Counted from the first letter of the stretch, positions 1-8,401 are shown. The stretch is DNA of 13,716 bases from JAVWIF01 sp036639635 (GCA_036639635.1 JAVWIF010000053.1:1-13716); one strand, 5' to 3'. The notes: generated by a model from the letters alone, not told the origin. Made by a program: numbers and translations.

Positions 1-22
1 GGCGAATACATATAAAGATACC

Positions 23-51
23 TTGTAAAAGAAGAAAGATTCCTATAAAAT
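23..51 (+). promoter_or_regulatory. Possible treR promoter
   Basis: TTGTAA (23-28) and TAAAAT (46-51) are separated by 17 bases, ahead of the repressor gene. TATAAA at 44-49 is an alternative -10. Both hexamers are imperfect, so this is tentative. The -35 overlaps a single CTTGTA half-site (22-27) like the half-sites of the tre operators downstream, but no palindrome is present. The first 77 bases hold no other recognisable feature. Confidence 0.35.
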
Positions 52-77
52 AAAGAGGTAAAGTAGTAGGTGAAATT

Positions 78-791
78 ATGGAAAGTAAATATCATACAAT
101 ATATACGCAATTATTAGGAATGATAGAAAGTGGGGCAGTAAAACCACAAGAATTATTACCTAGTGAAAATGAATTGATGAAAACTTATAAGGTCTCTAGA
201 GATACCATTCGAAAGGCTTTAGATTTACTAACACAGAATGGTTATATATCAAAAGCAAAAGGCAAAGGTTCAGTTGTATTAGATATTCATCGTTTTAGTT
301 TCCCTGTTTCAGGAGTAACGAGTTTTAAAGAAGTTGCACAGACCATGAAAGGGAAGATTGAAACTATTGTCACTTCTTTTGAATGTGTTGATATGGATAA
401 AGAATTGAAATGGGAATTATTGATGGAAGAAGGAAAAATTTGGAAGATAGAGCGTGTTCGTAAAGTCGATGGAGAAGCTATTATATTAGATAGTGATCAT
501 TTGAATGCAACGATAATACCAGGTTTAACAAAGAAAATAGCACAAGACTCGCTTTATGAATATATCGAGAAACAATTGGGACTAAAAATAAGCTTTGCTA
601 AAAAAGAAATAACAGTTGAGAACGCAACAAGCAAAGATCGAGAACTTTTGGATATGAAAGGTTTTACAATGGTTGTCTCTATTAAGTCGTTTACATATTT
701 AGAAGATGCAACTTTGTTTCAATATACAGAATCACGTCATAGACCAGATAAATTTCAATTTATAGATTTTGCACGTCGAGAAAATAGATAA
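78..791 (+). CDS. treR: Trehalose operon repressor, GntR/UTRA family
   Basis: This is a DNA-binding transcriptional repressor expected to control the trehalose genes just downstream. Residues about 5-68 form a GntR winged helix-turn-helix. LPSE at 27-30 and the recognition-helix segment SRDTIRKAL at 40-48 are classic, and a wing follows (NGYISKAKGKGS). Residues about 90-232 match a UTRA effector domain, which in TreR proteins senses trehalose-6-phosphate. The length (237 aa) is normal for the family. The start has AGGTG five bases upstream. The gene ends in its own terminator, and the next gene, a trehalose PTS, carries two palindromes suited to a dimeric GntR regulator. The assignment to trehalose rests mainly on that context; sequence alone would give only 'GntR/UTRA regulator'. 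No full operator palindrome is seen before treR itself, so autoregulation through that site is not evident. Confidence 0.9.
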   Translation: MESKYHTIYTQLLGMIESGAVKPQELLPSENELMKTYKVSRDTIRKALDLLTQNGYISKAKGKGSVVLDIHRFSFPVSGVTSFKEVAQTMKGKIETIVTSFECVDMDKELKWELLMEEGKIWKIERVRKVDGEAIILDSDHLNATIIPGLTKKIAQDSLYEYIEKQLGLKISFAKKEITVENATSKDRELLDMKGFTMVVSIKSFTYLEDATLFQYTESRHRPDKFQFIDFARRENR

Positions 792-794
792 ATT

Positions 795-828
795 AATGCA
801 GGCTCAAGTGCGAGTACTGCATTTTTTT
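795..828 (+). terminator. Rho-independent terminator after treR
   Basis: AATGCAG (795-801) pairs perfectly with CTGCATT (817-823). An inner CTC/GAG pair (803-805 with 812-814) extends the stem, and a T run continues to 828. It starts four bases past the treR stop, so treR is probably transcribed mostly separately from the PTS gene. Confidence 0.85.
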
Positions 829-848
829 ATACTTTATTAAAAAAACAG

Positions 849-877
849 TTGACAACTTGTACGTACAGGATTATGAT
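849..877 (+). promoter_or_regulatory. Promoter of the treP-treA operon
   Basis: A consensus TTGACA (849-854) is followed after exactly 17 bases by TATGAT (872-877). This is the strongest promoter in the window. Its spacer is almost filled by the upstream TreR-type operator (855-870), so a bound repressor would block RNA polymerase. Transcription should start near 884, before the second operator. I saw no convincing catabolite-responsive (cre) element nearby. Confidence 0.85.
855..870 (+). promoter_or_regulatory. Upstream tre operator (imperfect palindrome)
   Basis: ACTTGTACGTACAGGA matches the perfect palindrome at 891-906 at 14 of 16 positions; the left half is intact and the right half is degenerate. 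It lies between the -35 and -10 of the treP promoter. Its core resembles the TTGTA-N2-TACAA type of site known for TreR of other Firmicutes (from memory). That TreR is the binder is inferred from adjacency. Confidence 0.75.
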
Positions 878-890
878 ATGCGTGTAAGTT

Positions 891-906
891 ACTTGTACGT
901 ACAAGT
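891..906 (+). promoter_or_regulatory. Downstream tre operator (perfect palindrome)
   Basis: ACTTGTACGTACAAGT is a perfect 16-base palindrome in the 5' untranslated region, just before the treP ribosome binding site (AAGGAGAAGGA, 909-919). It is centred 36 bases downstream of the first copy, about 3.4 helical turns. A repressor here would act as a roadblock or cooperate with the upstream site. Confidence 0.8.
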
Positions 907-921
907 GAAAAGGAGAAGGAA

Positions 922-2853
922 ATGGGAAAATATACAAAAGATGCAAAAGAGTTGCTAACGTATGTAGGCGGTAGAGAAAACATATCAGCAGTATCTCATT
1001 GTGTTACAAGAATGCGTTTTGTTTTAATCGATTCTAAAAAAGCAGATGTTAAAAAAATTGAAGCACTTGAATCTGCGAAAGGAACATTTACACAATCTGG
1101 ACAGTTTCAAGTCATTATCGGTAATAATGTCCAAGAATTTTACAATGAGTTTGTAGCGATTGCCCACATGGAAGGGGTAAGCAAAGATGCACTGAAGAGT
1201 GCTTCAAAAACAAATCAAACATGGTTACAAAAATTAATGGGGAACTTAGGGGAAATATTCGCTCCATTAATACCTGCCATTATTTGTGGAGGTTTAATTT
1301 TAGGGTTTAGAAATATTATCGATTCAGTAAAAATGTTTGAAGATGGAACAAAAGCATTAGTTGAAATATCACAGTTTTGGGCAGGTGTTGATAGTTTTCT
1401 TTGGTTAATTGGTGAAGCGGTATTTCATTTCTTACCAGTTGGAATTGTTTGGTCAATTACAAAGAAAATGGGAACTACGCAAATTCTTGGTATTATATTA
1501 GGAATTACATTAGTTTCACCTCAATTATTAAATGCATATGCAGTAGCAGGAACGGCATTAAAAGATATTCCTGTTTGGGACTTTGGTTTTGCTACAGTTC
1601 AAATGATTGGTTATCAAGCCCAAGTAATACCTGCAATGATGGCAGGATTTGTATTGGTGTATTTAGAAAAATTCTTCCGTAGGGTTTCACCAGAATATAT
1701 TAGCATGATTATTGTACCATTTTGTTCATTAGTACCAGCTGTTTTAATAGCTCATACTATCGTAGGACCGATTGGATGGACTATTGGAAATTGGATTTCA
1801 ACAATTGTTTATGGAGGCTTAACTTCCACTTTTGGATGGTTATTTGCTACAGTATTTGGTTTCTTTTATGCACCATTAGTCATTACTGGATTACATCATA
1901 TGACCAACGCCATTGATTTACAACTAATTAGTGAATTCCATGGAACAATCCTTTGGCCAATGATTGCATTATCTAATATTGCACAAGGATCAGCCGTACT
2001 AGCTATGATTTTCTTACAGAAAAAGAATACAAAAGCGCAACAAGTTTCAATTCCAGCTTGTATCTCTTGTTACTTAGGAGTTACAGAACCAGCATTATTT
2101 GGGGTAAACTTAAAGTATATGTTTCCATTTGTTAGTGGGATGATTGGCTCTGCTTGTGCAGCAACTATTTCTGTTGGTTTTGGAGTTATGGCTAATTCAA
2201 TTGGAGTAGGTGGTATTCCAGGAATCTTATCCATTCAAACACAACATATGTTAACTTTTGCAATCGCAATGGCTGTAGCAATTGCTGTACCATTTGCTTT
2301 AACCTATGTCATTGGTAAAAAGAAATTAACAACTGAACAGATTACGGGAATTGAAGGTGAAGAATTCTTTAGTGTTAGTGCTAGTGAATTAGAAATTAAT
2401 AAAACGGAAGGATTTGTTTCTCCAATGCAAGGAACATTATTAAACTTAGAAGATGTAGAAGATAAAGCATTCTCAAGTAGAGCAATGGGTGATGGCTTTG
2501 CGATTGATTTAAAAGGCAGTCAAGTGGTTGCACCAGTTAGTGGAGAAGTGATTCTTTGCTTCCCTAGTAAACACGCTTATGGCTTACGTAGCTATGATGG
2601 AAAAGAAATGTTATTGCATATTGGAATGGATAGCGTTGTTTTAAATGGTGAAGGGTTTACTTCTTTTGTAAAAGTTGGAGATAGAGTATCTCAAGGTGAT
2701 GCAATTGCTGCAGTTGATATTCCCTTTATGAAAGAAAAAGGCATTTCTTTAGTTTCACCAGTGATCTTTACAAGTGGCGAAAAAGTAAAAATTCATCATG
2801 CAAAAGAAACGGTAAAAATAGGACAAAAGGAAATTCTTAGCTTTGTAGAATAA
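922..2853 (+). CDS. treP: Trehalose-specific PTS permease, IIBCA fusion
   Basis: This membrane protein imports trehalose and phosphorylates it to trehalose-6-phosphate with phosphate from PEP through EI and HPr. Three domains are visible. IIB (about 1-90) has the phosphocysteine C27 in SHCVTRMRF. IIC (about 105-465) is a multi-span glucose/sucrose-superfamily channel with TEPALFGV and a conserved GLHH segment. A C-terminal IIA of glucose type (about 495-643) has H551 (KHAYGL) and phospho-accepting H566 (LLHIGMDSV). The attached IIA means no separate IIA-Glc is needed, unlike the well-known E. coli and B. subtilis trehalose permeases, which lack IIA. The substrate is assigned from treR upstream and treA 12 bases downstream; by sequence alone a related beta-glucoside or sucrose PTS could look similar. 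A strong ribosome binding site supports the start. Confidence 0.9.
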   Translation: MGKYTKDAKELLTYVGGRENISAVSHCVTRMRFVLIDSKKADVKKIEALESAKGTFTQSGQFQVIIGNNVQEFYNEFVAIAHMEGVSKDALKSASKTNQTWLQKLMGNLGEIFAPLIPAIICGGLILGFRNIIDSVKMFEDGTKALVEISQFWAGVDSFLWLIGEAVFHFLPVGIVWSITKKMGTTQILGIILGITLVSPQLLNAYAVAGTALKDIPVWDFGFATVQMIGYQAQVIPAMMAGFVLVYLEKFFRRVSPEYISMIIVPFCSLVPAVLIAHTIVGPIGWTIGNWISTIVYGGLTSTFGWLFATVFGFFYAPLVITGLHHMTNAIDLQLISEFHGTILWPMIALSNIAQGSAVLAMIFLQKKNTKAQQVSIPACISCYLGVTEPALFGVNLKYMFPFVSGMIGSACAATISVGFGVMANSIGVGGIPGILSIQTQHMLTFAIAMAVAIAVPFALTYVIGKKKLTTEQITGIEGEEFFSVSASELEINKTEGFVSPMQGTLLNLEDVEDKAFSSRAMGDGFAIDLKGSQVVAPVSGEVILCFPSKHAYGLRSYDGKEMLLHIGMDSVVLNGEGFTSFVKVGDRVSQGDAIAAVDIPFMKEKGISLVSPVIFTSGEKVKIHHAKETVKIGQKEILSFVE

Positions 2854-2865
2854 TAGGAGAAAACC

Positions 2866-4506
2866 ATGAACTTTGAAGATAAAGTAGTATATCAAATCTA
2901 TTTGAAATCCTTCTATGATAGTGATCAAGATGGTTTAGGAGATTTAAATGGAGTTATAGAGAAATTAGATTACTTGGATTATGTTGGTGTAAATTGTTTA
3001 TGGATAACGCCTTTCTTTGTATCACCACAAAATGATAATGGCTATGATGTGGCAAATTATTGTGCTATAGATCCGCGTTATGGAACCATGGAAATATTTG
3101 AAAAGTTAGTTAAAGAAGCAAAAAAACGGAATATTGATATTATGTTAGACATGGTATTTAACCATACATCAACGCAGCATGAATGGTTTCAAAAAGCCTT
3201 AGCAGGAGATACTAAATATAAAAATTATTACTTCTTTAAAAAAGGAAAACCAGATGGAACACCACCAACAAATTGGGCTAGTAAATTTGGTGGGAACGCT
3301 TGGCAATATGTAGAAGAAATGGATGAATATTATTTGCATTTATTCGATAAAACCCAAGCTGATTTAAATTGGGATAATAAAGAAGTACGTGATGAACTAT
3401 GTAAGGTATTGAACTTTTGGTTAAAAAAAGGTGTTTATGGCTTCCGCTTTGATGTCGTAAATCTAATTAGTAAACCTACAATCTTTATGGATGATTTTGA
3501 AGGAGATGGTAGAACATATTATACGGATGGAACTCATGTTCATGAATATTTACAAGAGATTAACCAACGCTCATTTGGAAATGATGAGCATATAATTACA
3601 GTTGGTGAAATGTCTAGTACTAGTTTAGAGAACTGTGTAAAATACGCAGGTAAAGAAGATCATGAATTATCCATGGTATTCAACTTTCATCACTTAAAAG
3701 TTGATTACAAGGATAAACAAAAATGGGTACTAAAAGAGTTTGATTTTGAAGAGCTAACATCACTACTCCACACATGGCAAGTAGAGATGGAAAACAAACA
3801 CGCATGGAATGCCTTATTCTGGTGTAATCATGATCAACCACGAGCGTTGTCACGCTTTGGAGATGATAAAAACTATCCGATAGAAAGTGGTAAAATGTTA
3901 GCAACTATGTTGCATTGTATGAGAGGAACTCCTTATATTTATCAAGGAGAAGAAATAGGTATGACAAATGCTTATTTTACTAAGATTGATGAATATCGTG
4001 ATGTTGAATCAACTAACTATTTTCAAATATTAAAACAACAAGGCGTAAATGAAAAAGAAATTTATCATATCTTGCAAGAACGTTCACGTGATAATAGTAG
4101 AACACCTATACAATGGAATGATGGATTACATGCTGGTTTTTCTAAAGTTACTCCTTGGTCACAAGTGATTCATAATTATCATACCATTAATGTTGAAGCG
4201 AGCAAACGTGATCCAAACTCTATTCTTCAACATTATCGTAAACTTATTAAATTAAGGAAAGAATATAAAGTGATAAGTTTAGGATCATACAAACCCTTAC
4301 TAGAAAATCATAAACAAGTATTTGCTTATAAAAGAGAATATGAAGGTGAATCAATGATTGTTATTAATAACTTTTATGGTCAAAAGACAAGCGTTCATTT
4401 AGAAGAAGGGGGATATACAAGTTTATTAAGTAACTATCCAAAACGTGAGTATCAAAAGGTAATGGAATTAGAACCATACGAATCCATTGTGTTTTATAAG
4501 AAATAA
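2866..4506 (+). CDS. treA: Trehalose-6-phosphate hydrolase (phospho-alpha-(1,1)-glucosidase)
   Basis: This cytoplasmic GH13 enzyme hydrolyses trehalose-6-phosphate to glucose and glucose-6-phosphate. The alpha-amylase catalytic triad is visible: nucleophile D196 in GFRFDVV, acid/base E248 in VGEMSS, and D323 in NHDQPR. The N-terminal VYQIYLKSFYDS and DGLGDL segments and DMVFNHTS are typical of the oligo-1,6-glucosidase/TreC branch. The length (546 aa) is normal. The gene begins 12 bases after the treP stop with AGGAGA upstream, so it is co-transcribed and presumably translationally coupled. Oligo-1,6-glucosidase is the main alternative; adjacency to a PTS permease and treR favours trehalose-6-phosphate. 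The symbol treA follows Bacillus; treC is the E. coli name. Confidence 0.9.
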   Translation: MNFEDKVVYQIYLKSFYDSDQDGLGDLNGVIEKLDYLDYVGVNCLWITPFFVSPQNDNGYDVANYCAIDPRYGTMEIFEKLVKEAKKRNIDIMLDMVFNHTSTQHEWFQKALAGDTKYKNYYFFKKGKPDGTPPTNWASKFGGNAWQYVEEMDEYYLHLFDKTQADLNWDNKEVRDELCKVLNFWLKKGVYGFRFDVVNLISKPTIFMDDFEGDGRTYYTDGTHVHEYLQEINQRSFGNDEHIITVGEMSSTSLENCVKYAGKEDHELSMVFNFHHLKVDYKDKQKWVLKEFDFEELTSLLHTWQVEMENKHAWNALFWCNHDQPRALSRFGDDKNYPIESGKMLATMLHCMRGTPYIYQGEEIGMTNAYFTKIDEYRDVESTNYFQILKQQGVNEKEIYHILQERSRDNSRTPIQWNDGLHAGFSKVTPWSQVIHNYHTINVEASKRDPNSILQHYRKLIKLRKEYKVISLGSYKPLLENHKQVFAYKREYEGESMIVINNFYGQKTSVHLEEGGYTSLLSNYPKREYQKVMELEPYESIVFYKK

Positions 4507-4512
4507 TAAAAA

Positions 4513-4547
4513 AGGAAGGAAATCTTAAGCATAAGGTTTCCTTTTTA
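4513..4547 (+). terminator. Terminator of the treP-treA operon
   Basis: GGAAATCTT (4518-4526) pairs with AAGGTTTCC (4533-4541), with one G-T wobble and a 6-base loop. The A-rich flank before it and the T-rich flank after it extend the helix, and TTTTTAT follows. It begins shortly after the treA stop. Confidence 0.85.
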
Positions 4548-4574
4548 TGGTTATTGGAGTAAAATTAATATTAT

Positions 4575-4594
4575 CTAGAATGTATTCTTTCTAG
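4575..4594. promoter_or_regulatory. Dyad-symmetric element before the ABC exporter gene
   Basis: Two overlapping dyads sit in this stretch: AGAAT-GT-ATTCT (4577-4588) and CTAGAA/TTCTAG (4575-4580 with 4589-4594). A weak promoter candidate, TTGGAG (4554-4559) with 16 bases to TAGAAT (4576-4581), places the dyad over the -10 region. It could be an operator for a regulator encoded elsewhere. No regulator or sensor kinase gene adjoins the exporter in this window. Confidence 0.35.
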
Positions 4595-4630
4595 TCTGTG
4601 TTAATGATAATGAGAGAGAAGGATGAGACG

Positions 4631-6946
4631 ATGTTAAAGTTAATTGATATACATAAAACCTATGTTGCTGGAAATACGAAAGTAGAAGCTCTAAAAGGTA
4701 TTGATTTAGAATTTAGAAGACAAGAATTTGTGGCAATTCTTGGAGCGAGTGGTTGTGGAAAAACAACGATGCTTAATATTATTGGTGGACTTGATCATTA
4801 CACAAGTGGAAATTTAATTATTGATAATGTATCCACGAAAGATTATAAAGATAAAGATTGGGATGCGTATCGTAATAATTGTGTTGGATTTATCTTTCAG
4901 TCCTATAATTTGATTGGACATATTAATGTTTTAACGAATGTTGAAATGAGCATGACGTTAAGTGGCTATAGCAGAAGCGAGCGTAAACAAAAAGCATTAG
5001 AAGCACTTGATAGAGTTGGCTTAAAAGATCAAGCATATAAGAAGCCTAATCAGTTATCAGGTGGACAGATGCAACGTGTAGCAATTGCTCGTGCACTTGT
5101 TAATGATCCTGAAATCATTCTAGCAGATGAACCTACTGGAGCACTAGATTCGCATACTAGTGTACAAATTATGGAGCTGATCAAAGAAATAGCAAGCGAA
5201 AAATTAGTTATTATGGTAACGCATAATCCAGATTTAGCTAAACAATATGCAAATCGTATTGTGGAAATTAAAGATGGCGAAATTATGAGTGATTCTAATA
5301 AGGTTGAGCAAAGTGAAAAAGATGATCGTGTTGCGAAAATCAAGAAAACATCAATGAGTTATCTAAGTGCTATGCATTTATCTTTTAATAATATTAAAAC
5401 AAAAAAAGGAAGAACTTTATTAACCGCCTTTGCTTCTAGTATTGGTATTATTGGAATTGCTTTAATAATGTCTTTATCCAATGGTTTCCAAATGCAAATT
5501 GATACATTTGAACACGATTCTTTATCACAGATGCCGGTGATGATAAATGAGCAATCAATGCAAATGGATGCAGAAACTATGATGAAGTTTCATACAGGCA
5601 AAGAGACTAAGTATTTAGATAAATATACAAAGGAAAAAGTAGTAACACCGATGGAAGATATGGCAAAATCCATGGTGCATGTGAATAAGATTACCCAGGA
5701 TTATATTGATTATGTTGGAAAAATAGATAAGAATTTAATAGGTGGTATTTCTTATATGCGAGCAACTGGTTTAAATATTGTAACGCAGAAAAGTGATGGA
5801 ACTTATGGGGTTGTTGACACACAAAGTCCTATGTATAAATGGAATGTATTACCTGATAGCGGAGATGGTAATACCAATACAATGGAAGCAAATTATGATG
5901 TAATAGCAGGTTCTGTGAATATGAAAGAACCAGGTATTATCATTATGGTAGATTCTCAAAATAGAATAAGTAAAACGGTATTAGAGTCTTTAGGATATCC
6001 AACCGATGCAAATATTAGTTTTGAAGATATTTTAAATAAAGAAGTTAAAGTAGTTGCAAATAATGATTTTTATGAGAACAAAGGAATGTTTTTTACGATG
6101 CGTCAAGATAATGAAGCATTATATAAAAACACCAATAATCTAAGTGTAAAGGTAAGTGCTGTATTACGTGGAAAAGAAGATAAGGAATTAATTACTTCAG
6201 GAAGTGGAATTGCTTATACTAGTGTTTTAACAGATAAAATTATTGCGATGAACAAAGATTCTGAGGTAGTGAAGTTACAAAAAGAAAAAGATTATAATGT
6301 CTTAAGTGGACAACCATTTGATACAAGTGAAGGTTCAAAAAATACAAAAGGAATGGTGATGTCTTATTTAGGGGCACAAACGCAACCGGCAGCTGTCTAT
6401 ATTTATCCAAAAGATTTTGATTCTAAAGATAAGTTATTAAAATATTTAGATGATTATAATAAAGATAAAAAAGAAGCAGATTCAGTTCAATATATGGATA
6501 TGGCAGAAATGTTATCAAGTTTATCTGGTAACATTATGAATGCAATTACAATCGTACTTGTGGCTTTCTCTGCAATATCTTTGATTGTATCTAGTATAAT
6601 GATTGGTATCATAACCTATATATCCGTATTAGAAAGAACAAAAGAAATTGGTGTCTTACGTGCATTAGGAGCTAGAAAACGTGATATATCAAGAGTGTTT
6701 AATGCAGAAACTACCATCATTGGATTATGTAGTGGTTTCCTTGGAATTGGTATAGCATTGTTGTTAACAATTCCAGCAAATATTGTTATTGAAGAAATTT
6801 CTGGTTTAGCTAATGTGGCACAATTAAATCCAGTACATGCGCTTATCTTAATTATTATAAGTATGACGCTTACTTTAATTGGTGGCTTTATTCCAGCAAA
6901 AATGGCAAGTAAGAAAGATCCAGTAACAGCTTTAAGAACAGAATAA
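4631..6946 (+). CDS. MacB/FtsX-type ABC transporter, fused ATPase and permease
   Basis: This single polypeptide combines an ABC ATPase with an FtsX-type permease, the half-transporter layout of MacB-like exporters. With the ATG at 4631 it is 771 aa. ATPase: Walker A GASGCGKT (38-45), signature LSGGQ (142-146), Walker B with D166 and E167 in ADEPTGALD, and H198 in VTHN. The permease has a first membrane helix at about 262-282, a roughly 340-residue extracellular domain, and an FtsX core from about 632 with three helices and the ERTKEIGVLRALGA coupling segment. A GTG at 4598 opens the frame 11 codons earlier, but the later ATG has AAGGA seven bases upstream. The substrate is unknown; relatives export peptides or antibiotics, act on the envelope, or sense antimicrobials. 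There is no adjacent MacA-like adaptor or two-component system. It is apparently monocistronic. Confidence 0.85.
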   Translation: MLKLIDIHKTYVAGNTKVEALKGIDLEFRRQEFVAILGASGCGKTTMLNIIGGLDHYTSGNLIIDNVSTKDYKDKDWDAYRNNCVGFIFQSYNLIGHINVLTNVEMSMTLSGYSRSERKQKALEALDRVGLKDQAYKKPNQLSGGQMQRVAIARALVNDPEIILADEPTGALDSHTSVQIMELIKEIASEKLVIMVTHNPDLAKQYANRIVEIKDGEIMSDSNKVEQSEKDDRVAKIKKTSMSYLSAMHLSFNNIKTKKGRTLLTAFASSIGIIGIALIMSLSNGFQMQIDTFEHDSLSQMPVMINEQSMQMDAETMMKFHTGKETKYLDKYTKEKVVTPMEDMAKSMVHVNKITQDYIDYVGKIDKNLIGGISYMRATGLNIVTQKSDGTYGVVDTQSPMYKWNVLPDSGDGNTNTMEANYDVIAGSVNMKEPGIIIMVDSQNRISKTVLESLGYPTDANISFEDILNKEVKVVANNDFYENKGMFFTMRQDNEALYKNTNNLSVKVSAVLRGKEDKELITSGSGIAYTSVLTDKIIAMNKDSEVVKLQKEKDYNVLSGQPFDTSEGSKNTKGMVMSYLGAQTQPAAVYIYPKDFDSKDKLLKYLDDYNKDKKEADSVQYMDMAEMLSSLSGNIMNAITIVLVAFSAISLIVSSIMIGIITYISVLERTKEIGVLRALGARKRDISRVFNAETTIIGLCSGFLGIGIALLLTIPANIVIEEISGLANVAQLNPVHALILIIISMTLTLIGGFIPAKMASKKDPVTALRTE

Positions 6947-6952
6947 GAAAAC

Positions 6953-6996
6953 GAAACCAGAAGCTCACTAGTGTGAATTTCTGGTTTCATATTTTT
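6953..6996. terminator. Bidirectional terminator between convergent genes
   Basis: GAAACCAGAA (6953-6962) pairs perfectly with TTCTGGTTTC (6979-6988). An inner TCAC-TAGT-GTGA hairpin caps the stem. On the plus strand ATATTTTTATT follows; on the minus strand GTTTTCTTATT follows. It therefore serves both the ABC exporter gene and the converging ATPase gene, whose last codons overlap its right edge. Confidence 0.85.
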
Positions 6997-8344
6997 ATTG
7001 GTCAGTCTTTTCTAATATCTTGTAAGCTAATGAAATTAGCTTTTCACTATAATCTATAAGAGGAAGAGGAATGTTCAAAATATCATCATCTAGTTTAAGA
7101 TTATCTAATGAAAAACGAATTCTTAACTTTGTTTTATCACTATAAAGATTTTTATACTTTTGTAGACTTTTGCTTTTTAGATTGGTACTAGCTTTTACTT
7201 CAATCGGTAAAATATCATTTTTTCTTTGCATTACAAAATCTACTTCATAATTAGGGTTATCAATCGCCCAATAGCGCAAAGGTATTGATGACTGATTTTG
7301 CAGCGATTGAAGAACAAAGTTTTCAGTTAATGATCCTTTGAATTCTACAAATAATTGATTATTGTTTGAAAAAGCAGAAGGATCTAAATGTGAAAGTTTT
7401 CTTAGTAAACCGACATCCAACAGGTATATTTTAAAGGCATTTAAATCATCATAAGCGCTAAGAGGTATTCCACAAGCTGAAGAACGATATACTTTATAAG
7501 CTAAATTTGCATCTACTAACCATTGTAAGGCGTTTTCATATTCTCTTGCGCGAGCACCATTTTTAACAACTTTGTATAAAAACTTTTTGTTTTCTTTTGC
7601 TAATTGAGAGGGAATGGATTTCCAAATTAAAGATAATTTAGGAAAATCTTTAATTTCAGCATGCTTCATAAAATCACGTTCATAGGCATCTAAAATATTT
7701 GCTAAAACATTTTCAACAAGAGGTACACTATGCTCACAAGTCCACATGTGTATTGCTTCTGGCATTCCGCCAGTTATGAAGTACATTTTTAACTTTTCAA
7801 TTAATGGATTAAAAAAAGCTTCTGCAAGTGGTTCAATATAATCTAATTGTTCCAAATAATCAATTAAATTGTGGTCGTTATTTGCCAATAAAAATTCGGT
7901 AAATGTCATTGGTTTCATTTCTAAAAAATCAACTTTACCAACAGGAAATCCTGATGGTTTTGCTAATGAAATACCCAACAGTGAACCAGCTGCTACAATA
8001 TGATAGTTATTAGCATTTTCACAAAAATATTTTAGAGAATTTAACGCTTCTGCACATTCTTGTATTTCATCAAATATAAGAAGTGTGTTAAACGGTTCTA
8101 TCTTTACTCCAATTGCCATTTCTAAATTTTGGAGAATACGTTTGGTATCTTTTGTGGTTGTAAAAAATTGACAATATTCTTTGTGTTCATCGAAGTTAAT
8201 ATAGGCAACATTGTCATAATATAATTTACCAAATTCGTTTAATATCCAAGTTTTCCCGCATTGTCTAACACCTTTTAGAATAAGAGGCTTTCGATATGTT
8301 GATGTTTTCCAAGTAAGCAGTTTTTTCATGATTGTTCGTTCCAT
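6995..8344 (-). CDS. AAA-type ATPase with DUF4143 domain (COG1373-like)
   Basis: This predicted P-loop ATPase has no settled function; its family is widespread and patchily distributed in bacteria and archaea. Read from the ATG at 8344 it has 449 aa. Walker A is GVRQCGKT (25-32), and Walker B is LLIFDEIQ with D92 and E93. AAGSLLG and the MKPMTFTEF segment after it are typical of the family. The C-terminal DUF4143 part contains a PD-(D/E)XK-like pattern, D369 then E382 and K384 in PIEVKAS, suggesting a nuclease-like fold; catalysis is not shown. The frame stays open to 8428, but that extension would add an unlikely hydrophobic leader, while AAAGGAG six bases before 8344 supports the shorter protein. 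It stands alone between terminators, facing the exporter gene. Roles in DNA transactions or defence are guesses. Confidence 0.85.
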   Translation of the reverse strand: MERTIMKKLLTWKTSTYRKPLILKGVRQCGKTWILNEFGKLYYDNVAYINFDEHKEYCQFFTTTKDTKRILQNLEMAIGVKIEPFNTLLIFDEIQECAEALNSLKYFCENANNYHIVAAGSLLGISLAKPSGFPVGKVDFLEMKPMTFTEFLLANNDHNLIDYLEQLDYIEPLAEAFFNPLIEKLKMYFITGGMPEAIHMWTCEHSVPLVENVLANILDAYERDFMKHAEIKDFPKLSLIWKSIPSQLAKENKKFLYKVVKNGARAREYENALQWLVDANLAYKVYRSSACGIPLSAYDDLNAFKIYLLDVGLLRKLSHLDPSAFSNNNQLFVEFKGSLTENFVLQSLQNQSSIPLRYWAIDNPNYEVDFVMQRKNDILPIEVKASTNLKSKSLQKYKNLYSDKTKLRIRFSLDNLKLDDDILNIPLPLIDYSEKLISLAYKILEKTDQ

Positions 8345-8367
8345 AGAATTCTCCTTTGTATAAGTAT

Positions 8368-8395
8368 AGTATACTATGAAATACGCAATAAACAA
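8368..8395 (-). promoter_or_regulatory. Promoter of the DUF4143 ATPase gene
   Basis: On the minus strand TTGTTT (8390-8395), 16 bases, then TATACT (8368-8373). A second TATACT overlaps at 8363-8368. The start codon is about 24 bases past the -10 region. The -10 is good and the -35 only fair. Confidence 0.55.
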
Positions 8396-8401
8396 TAAAA
8401 A

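Noticed and set aside
870..892. Possible cre (CcpA) site near ATGATATGCGTG
   Set aside because: It does not fit the cre consensus: the central CG is misplaced relative to the TG and no closing CA half is present.
5050..5343. Minus-strand open frame opposite the exporter ATPase domain
   Set aside because: It lies opposite the LSGGQ and Walker B coding sequence, has no ribosome binding site and reads as a complement of a conserved domain.
6616..6990. Minus-strand open frame opposite the exporter C-terminus
   Set aside because: It runs opposite the conserved FtsX membrane helices and across the bidirectional terminator, with no supporting start signals.
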